A DNA stretch of 64,000 nucleotides, from positions 7,232,698-7,296,697 of the forward strand of contig NC_065564.1 of assembly GCF_022605725.1 (NCBI RefSeq). Reading direction: 5' to 3'. The position numbers were made by a program, and so were the translations under genes. The stretch is from Anthonomus grandis grandis (lineage: Eukaryota; Arthropoda; Insecta; Coleoptera; Curculionidae). Below, one piece after another: positions 57,716 to 64,000 of this stretch (within the stretch, counting starts at the first letter, position 1; each line of letters begins with the position of its first letter). Under the pieces are notes generated by a model. It saw nothing but the letters and a program-made list of their open reading frames with translations. It was not told where the DNA came from and did not search any database.

Positions 57716-60700
57716 GTGAGTCTTTTTTAAGCCTAATACTGTTGTTTCTCTTCTATATGGCATCTTCTGGCTCTATGTCCATTGTCTTTTGGTTATTGTA
57801 AACACCACAAGAAATCGTCAGAAATACGTTTCTAATTAATTTACATAGGAAATTTTCTTTTTGCTTATAACTCGATTGCTTCCAGAATTAACTACCTCAA
57901 TACTACTGCCTAAAATCGACGAAAACATCATGGACAAACATCCAAAAGAGAGGATCGTCGAGATTCTGGATGTCCTGGAGGGGCATGTGGAGAGAATCCG
58001 AAGGGAGGCAGCCCAGTTGGAGGAAAACCGAGATCATGTCCTCGCCACCCTCGACTCGATCTTGCAGAATGATCTTATTAATCAGTTGGATGAAAGTAAG
58101 TACATCAATTCCTGTTATTTTAAACTTATTTATTGTAATTTCAAACTGGGAAGACTCTAGGACAAAAAATGACTCAAAATTCTGATAAAAGAATGACAAG
58201 CATTAACTTAACAAATGGGTCAAGGTGCTTGGGAAGGTCAATGTTTGCTCTTAAATTCTTTGAAGAATTAAAATATTACACTAATTTAATGCCAGAACCA
58301 AAAATACACATCGGAAAGATAAAATGATTCAAATTTATTCATAATAATTATCATTCCAGGTGATGCAGATGACGTAACCCGGTACGCAGAACGAGTAATG
58401 AACAGGTGCCAAACGGTCGAGGTGAGGGTGCTGACCCTCAGGGATCAGATGCAAGAAGACGCTCTGAGTCAAATTAACCATTTGATCGACAGTCTGGTGA
58501 TGGATCTGAGGCATGACCATGAGGCGGCCAAACAAAGGTGAGTTTTCCTGTCTGTTGAGTTGGTTTTTTGATAATTTAATTGTGAGTTTTTCAGCTATAG
58601 ATCATCCGTTTTCTTAGATATCCTGATTGTTACATTCTTGACAAAATTCTAGCTCAAAGTTGACACCTTTCACCTAGAAAGGCACACCTACTCACTTTGT
58701 CTCTTTTTTCCATTTTAGTAGATTTTCAAAAAACGTCATAACTTCTTTACTGTTAAAGATAGAGACGTGATTCAAAAACTGACACGTGCCCCCAGGAATA
58801 GAGCAACTTTTATGCCTCAATAAAAAAAATTGAGAAATCAATAGTTTATAAGAAAAATCAATATTTGTCTTTTTTGTCATTTTAATGTTTCAAGTGATTT
58901 GTAAAAAACGTCGTAACTTCTTTGCTGTTAGAGATAGAGCCGTGATTCAAAAACTGACACGTGCCCCCATGAATAGAGCAACTTTTATGCCTTAATAAAA
59001 AAATTTGAGAAATCAATAGTTTATGAGGTAAATCAATATTTCTTTTTTTTGCCATTTTAGTGTTTTGTAAAAAACGTCATAACTTCATTACTGTTAGAGA
59101 TAGAGACGTGATTCAAAAACTGACTTGTGCCTCCATGGATAGAGCAACTTTTATGCATTAATAAAAAAATTTGAGAAATCAATAGTTTATGAGAAAAATC
59201 AATTTTTGTCTTTTTTGCCATTTTAATGTTTCAAGTGATTTGTAAAAAACGTCATAACTTCTTTGCTGTCAGAGATAGAGCCGTGATTCAAAAAGTGACA
59301 CGTGCCCCCATGAACAGAGAAACTTTTATGCCTCAATAAAAAATGTGAGAAATCAATAGTTTATAAGAAAAATCAGTATTTGTCTTTTTTGCCATTTTAA
59401 TGTTTCAAGTGGTTTGTAAAAAACGTCATAACTTCTTTGCTGTCAGAGATAGAGCCGTAATTCAAAAACTGACACGTGCCCCCATGAATAGAGCAACTTT
59501 TATGCATTAATAAAAAAAATTGAGAAATCAATAGTTTATGAGAAAAATCAATATTTGTCTTTTTTGCCATTTTAATGTTTCAAGTGATTTGTAAAAAACG
59601 TCATAACTTCTTTGCTGTCAGAGATAGAGCCGTGATTCAAAAAGTGACACGTGCCCCCATGAATAGAGCAACCTTTATGCCTCAATAAAAAAAATTGAGA
59701 AATCAATAGTTTATGAGAAAAATCAATATTTGTCTTTTTTACCATTTTAATGTTTCAAGTGATTTGTAAAAAACGTCATAACTTCTTTGCTGTCAGAGAT
59801 AGAGCCGTGATTCAAAAAGTGACACGTGCCCCCATGAATAGAGCAACTTTTATGCATTAATAAAAAAAATTGAGAAATCAATAGTTTATGAGGTAAATCA
59901 ATATTTCTTTTTTTTGCCATTTTAGTGTTTTGTAAAAAACGTCATAACTTCATTACTGTTAGAGATAGAGACGTGATTCAAAAACTGACTTGTGCCTCCA
60001 TGGATAGAGCAACTTTTATGCTTCAATAAAAAAATTTGAGATATCAATAGCTTCTGAGAAAAATCAATATTTGTCTTTTTGGCCATTTTAATGTTTCAAG
60101 TGTTTTGTGAAAAACGTCATAACTTCTTTGCTGTCAGAGATAGAGACGTGATTCAAAAACTGACACGTGCCCCCATGAATAGAGCAATCAATAAAAAAAT
60201 TTGAGAAATCAATAGTTTATAAGAAAAATCAATATTTGTCTTTTTTGCCATTTTAATGTTTCAAGTGGTTTGTAAAAAACGTCATAACTTCTTTGCTGTC
60301 AGAGATAGAGCCGTGATTCAAAAACTGACACGTGCCCCCATGAATAGTGCAACTTTTATGCATTAATAAAAAAATTTGAGAAATCAATAGTTTATGAGAA
60401 AAATCAATTTTTGTCTTTTTTGCCATTTTAATGTTTCAAGTGATTTGTAAAAAACGTCATAACTTCTTTGCTGTCAGAGATAGAGCCGTGATTCAAAAAG
60501 TGACACGTGCCCCCATGAACAGAGAAACTTTTATGCCTCAATAAAAAATGTGAGAAATCAATAGTTTATAAGAAAAATCAGTATTTGTCTTTTTTGCCAT
60601 TTTAATGTTTCAAGTGGTTTGTAAAAAACGTCATAACTTCTTTGCTGTCAGAGATAGAGCCGTAATTCAAAAACTGACACGTGCCCCCATGAATAGAGCA

Positions 60701-61132
60701 ACTTTTATGCATTAATAAAAAAAATTGAGAAATCAATAGTTTATGAGAAAAATCAATATTTGTCTTTTTTGCCATTTTAATGTTTCAAGTGGTTTGTAAA
60801 AAACGTCATAACTTCTTTGCTGTCAGAGATAGAGCCGTGATTCAAAAACTGACACGTGCCTCCATGAATAGAGCAACTTTTATGCCTCAATAAAAAAAAT
60901 TGAGAAATCAATAGCTTATGAGAAAAACGACGGTTTCAACTGGATTCATTAATTTTCCAGATGTTTGTCTTACATGAACGCCTGCTCCTCAATTATGGTG
61001 GAGGGGGTGATGGATAAGAAATTCGAATCCGCCCTGTTGGGGTGCACCCTGGACGACCAGAAGAGGGTGAAAAAACGCCTGCAGGGGCTCCTCAGCTACT
61101 TCGAGCGTCTGAGGGTGCAAATGTTCGAGTGA
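57682..61132 (+). CDS. BAG2: BAG2-type co-chaperone (BAG family molecular chaperone regulator 2), 4 exons, 197 aa
   Basis: The coding parts are 57,682-57,715, 57,886-58,095, 58,360-58,537 and 60,961-61,132. They join through three GT-AG introns into one 197-codon frame ending in TGA. The start ATG has G at -3 and +4. Residues 30-80 form a heptad-like coiled coil (ERIVEILDVLEGHVERIRRE). Residues 85-140 continue helical. Residues 142-190 hold the BAG2-specific C-terminal region, with DKKFESALLGCTLDDQKRVK followed by KRLQGLLSYFE. This closely parallels the vertebrate BAG2 C-terminus (about 211 residues), so length and domain order fit. BAG2 proteins bind the Hsp70 nucleotide-binding domain, promote nucleotide exchange and restrain CHIP ubiquitin ligase in the cytosol; that role is inferred from the family. 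It is the only intact host gene recognised here, and its third intron is filled with satellite DNA. Confidence 0.93.
57886..58095 (+). other. BAG2: BAG2 coding exon 2 (coiled coil)
   Basis: The acceptor is gcttccag at 57,878-57,885 and the donor gtaagt at 58,096. It encodes residues 12-81 plus one base. Phase 1 is kept at both ends, so this exon could be skipped without breaking the frame. Confidence 0.93.
58360..58537 (+). other. BAG2: BAG2 coding exon 3
   Basis: The acceptor is cattccag, ending at 58,359, and the donor gtgagt begins at 58,538. It encodes residues 82-140 plus two bases of Arg141. The sequence is charged and helical (VTRYAERVMNRCQTVEVRV). Confidence 0.93.
58722..60926 (+). 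repeat. ~172-bp satellite array inside BAG2 intron 3, ~13 copies
   Basis: Monomers carry 'gtaaaaaacgtcataacttc', 'gtcagagatagagccgtgat', 'tgacacgtgcccccatgaat', 'agagcaacttttatgc' and 'gagaaatcaatagttta'. Copies are highly similar. A block of two units at about 59,170-59,520 recurs at about 60,380-60,725 (offset about 1,205, seven monomers), sharing rare variants such as 'gaacagagaaac' and 'gagccgtaattc'. It lies entirely between the donor at 58,538 and the acceptor at 60,960. Confidence 0.95.
60961..61132 (+). other. BAG2: BAG2 coding exon 4 (BAG2 C-terminal signature) and stop
   Basis: The acceptor is attttccag, ending at 60,960. It encodes residues 141-197, including GCTLDDQKRVKKRLQGLL, the most conserved stretch of the family, then TGA at 61,130-61,132. 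Confidence 0.95.
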
Positions 61133-61189
61133 AAACTCTCTCCCTTATTTTGTTTCCTTCTTTTTTTTAATAATAATAATAATAATATT

Positions 61190-61195
61190 AATAAA
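61190..61195 (+). terminator. AATAAA, proximal polyadenylation signal
   Basis: AATAAA 58 bases after the BAG2 stop codon, embedded in a TAA-rich tract. Confidence 0.5.
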
Positions 61196-61383
61196 TTGTT
61201 AAGCTTGTACTTTTGTTGTCTTTTTAAGTGGACTGTCTTTGATATTTATAGTTTTGTATGCGTGATGTTTATTTTTTGTCAGGTTTTAATGGCAAAAGTG
61301 GATTTTTTCTTAAAACAATTTGTATCGCAATTGAAAAATTCCATTATTGAACGTTATTATGTTAGAATGTATATTTTAGGTTA

Positions 61384-61389
61384 AATAAA
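61384..61389 (+). terminator. AATAAA, distal polyadenylation signal
   Basis: AATAAA followed by a GT/T-rich stretch (tgcttttgtgtgtttttt), the better match to a full polyadenylation site. Confidence 0.6.
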
Positions 61390-61439
61390 CTTATAATGCT
61401 TTTGTGTGTTTTTTTTTAATTTGTACCCGAGTGTCAAAA

Positions 61440-64000
61440 ATGATGGTTTTCATTCGCCATCTTGAATTCCAGAGCTGTCATTTTAACGTCAAACTAATTT
61501 ACCTCTTACGTCACTTTTAAATTTGACGTTTTTATTTAAATATATTTGTAATGTCTAATCCAGTAGTTGGCGGTGGGTAAGGGTAGCTATGACGTCACGC
61601 GCAACGGCCTACTGTGCACAATTCGACGGTACTCAAAATAGGCAACGACAAGTTTTAATTCCGCAAGAATCATGGCACCCTTGACTTAACCCGTGTAAGG
61701 ATCATTTTTTACCCTGCAGTTTTTTCAAGATGGCAGCCGTCCGCCATCTTGGAACTGTCATTTAATTTTATGTCAAAGGTATAGTTTATTTTTTAAGAAC
61801 CGTCATAATTCCGGAGGTTTTTCAAGATGGCACCCATCCGCCATTTTAAAAACTAATTTTTACGTCGAAAGTCGTTTATTGTCCAATTGTGTTTTATTTC
61901 CATTTAGTGTTTTTCCCCCAAACGTTGTTTTTCCCTTGAAAAATGAAAATGGTGCCCAGCCGCCATTTTAATTTTTGAACCTTCAGTTTTACGTCAATAT
62001 TATACTCTGGGAACCATTTGAGACTTTGGAAGTGTAGTTTTTGCATTAAAGGGAGTTTATAAGTAACTTCTATTTAAATCACTTTATTTCCAAGATGGCG
62101 GCTATCCGCCATTTTAATTTTGCATCATAATTCTTAGCCCAAGGTTTCAGCTTATTTCTATTAGGCATTTTTATTTCAAAATGGCGTCCATCTACCATTT
62201 TAGACTTTGGGACAGTAATTTTTTGCATTAAAAGGGGGTTAAGTGACTTCTTATTAAAATACTTGTTTCCAAGATGGCGGCTACCCGCCATTTTAATTTT
62301 TTGAATCGTAATTTTGTACCCCAATTTTTCACTTTATTAATTACTGCAGTTTTTTCAAGATGGCAGCCGTCCGCCATCTTAGAACTGTCATTTAATTTTA
62401 TGTCAAAGGTATAGTTTGTTTTTTAAGAACTGTCATTATTACGTCATAATTCCTGAGTTTTTTCAAGATGGCACCCGTCCGCCATTTTAAAAACTAATTT
62501 TTACGTCGAAGGTCGTTTATTGTCCAATTGTGTTTTATTTCCATTTAGGGTTTTTCCCTTAAAAAATTAAAATGGTGCCCATCCGCCATTTTAATTTTTG
62601 AACTCATTTTTAGGTCAATATTATACTTTGGGAACCATTTGAGACAACTGTCATTTTTGCATTAAAGGGAGTTTATAAGTAACTTCTATTTAAAACACTT
62701 TATTTCCAAGATGGCGGCTATCCACCATTTTAATTTTAAATCGTGATTTTTACCCCAATTTTTCACTTTATTAACTTCTACTAACTTAACTTGTACTGTG
62801 CACAATTCGATAGGCAACGACGACTTCTAATTCTGCAAGAATCATGACACACTTGACTTCTTGTGAGGATAATTTTTTACCCTGCAGTTTTTTCAAGATG
62901 GCAGCCGTCCGCCATCTTGGAACTGTCATTTAATTTTTGTGTCGTGTCAAAGGTATAGTTTGAAATGTCATTTTTACGTCGAAACTCATTTATTGTGTTT
63001 TATTTCCATTTAGCGTTTTTCCCCCAAATATTGTTTTTACCTTAAAAAATGAAAATGGTGCCCATCCGCCATTTTAATTTTTGAACTCATTTTTAGGTCA
63101 ATATTATACTTTGGGAACCATTTGAGACAACTGTCATTTTTGCATTAAAGGGAGTTTATAAGTAACTTCTATTTAAAACACTTTATTTCCAAGATGGCGG
63201 CTATCCACCTTATTAACTTCTACTAAGCATTTTTTTTCAAAATGGCGCCATTGGACCATTTGGACTCTGAAAATGTATTTTTTTCATTAAAAGTATTTTA
63301 TAATTAATTTATATTTAAAACACTTTATTCCCAAGATGGTGGTTAACCGTCATTTTAATTTGAATTGTAATTTTTGCGACAAATTTTCTTTTTATTTCTA
63401 TTAGGCATTTTTTTTCAAGATGGCGTCCATCTCCCATTTTAAATTTTGAAACATTTTCTCATTAAAAACGGTTTATAAGTAATTTCTATTTATAAAACAC
63501 TTTATTTCGAAGATGGTGGTTATCCGCCATTTTAATGTTTAATTGTAATTTTTATCCCAATTTTCACTTTATTACTATTCACATTTCTTTTTAAGATGGC
63601 GTTTAGCTACCATGTTAGACTTTGGAACTGGCATTTTTGCATTACAAGTAATTTATACGTAACTTTTATTGAAAATCCTTAATTTCCAAGATGGCGACTA
63701 TCCGCCATTTTAATTTTGAATCGTAATTTTTACCCCAATTTTTCACTTTATTACTATATTAGGCGTTCTTGTTTGAAAATGGCATCCATCTACCTTTGGA
63801 CTTTAGAACAGTCAGTTTTGCATGTAATTTTTATTTAAGACACTTAATTTTCAAGATGGCGGCTGTCTGCCATTTTAATTTTGAAATGCATATTTTACCC
63901 CGGCCAATTATTCACCTTATTTTTAATATGCATTTTTTTCCAAACTGGCCTCCAACTACCATTTTAGGCTTTGAAACTGTTATTTTTGCATTAGAAATAG
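61440..64000. repeat. Array of AAGATGGCGGC...CCGCCATTTT palindromic units, runs off the window
   Basis: About 20 or more units, each with 'ttcaagatggc' or 'ccaagatggcgg', then a few bases, then 'ccgccattttaattttt', with 'gcattaaagggagtttataa' and 'cactttatttccaag' linkers. A larger unit beginning 'tttttcaagatggcagccgt' starts near 61,722, 62,348 and 62,884 (steps of 626 and 536). It begins right after the BAG2 3' end and continues beyond 64,000. Confidence 0.9.

Larger units (their letters stand above)
61133..61440 (+). other. BAG2 3' untranslated region
   Basis: T-rich and A-rich sequence after the stop, with a (TAA)n tract at about 61,169-61,190. Two polyadenylation signals are visible. 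The frame at 61,196-61,384 is not considered coding. Confidence 0.6.

Noticed and set aside
58722..60926. CRISPR-like array (regular repeats)
   Set aside because: Whole ~172-bp units are repeated with no unique spacers, inside a eukaryotic intron.

Overview
The window looks like a piece of an insect nuclear genome. It is AT-rich and intron-containing, and almost all of it is non-coding repeat DNA. Insect-type signs are fragments of non-LTR retrotransposons of the CR1/Jockey kind, short TA-flanked elements ending in ACAGGGTGT/ACACCCTGT, and long satellite arrays. A beetle is a reasonable guess, but the sequence alone does not prove it. I found no tRNA, rRNA, CRISPR array or bacterial-type operon.

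Only one convincing host gene is present: a four-exon, 197-residue BAG2-type co-chaperone gene on the + strand (57,682-61,132). Its reading frame closes cleanly across three GT-AG introns. Its third intron holds a ~172-bp satellite array. Other coding traces are decayed mobile-element pieces: a 5'-truncated non-LTR retrotransposon 3' end (19,532-20,505), a frameshifted reverse transcriptase fragment (22,640-22,965), a minus-strand reverse transcriptase fragment (37,443-37,640) and two very short mariner-like transposase remnants (11,051 and 26,746).

Layout: 1-3,700, TGTCAA-word-rich DNA with a ~1.46-kb tandem duplication; 3,700-6,100, single-copy-looking DNA; 6,120-9,900, a repeat array that inverts near 9,170; 11,740-12,745, a ~342-bp array of palindromic ATGGCG units; 12,745-15,620, two inverted repeat modules; 16,635-16,847, a perfect 65-bp-arm hairpin; 16,911-17,102, a MITE; 17,105-21,640, a ~562-bp satellite interrupted by the retroelement; 23,120-25,720 (minus) and 27,440-28,040, 28,610-29,010, 29,440-33,420, 35,460-37,300 and 40,445-44,660 (plus), blocks of one ~197-bp satellite family, three of them ending in the same 'cap'; 37,690-38,800, a ~200-bp repeat; 39,660-40,110, a 170-bp repeat; 46,372-55,842, a complex array bounded by two direct repeats; 57,682-61,400, BAG2; 61,440-64,000, another palindromic ATGGCGG/CCGCCAT array.

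Two themes recur. Unrelated repeat families carry the same transcription-factor-like words: TGACAGCTGTCA (TALE/TGIF type), AAGATGGCGGC (YY1/Pho type), TGACGTCA and GCGCATGCGC. The satellite family also appears as modules of a variable number of monomers plus a fixed end cap, which suggests a composite non-autonomous element rather than simple satellite DNA.
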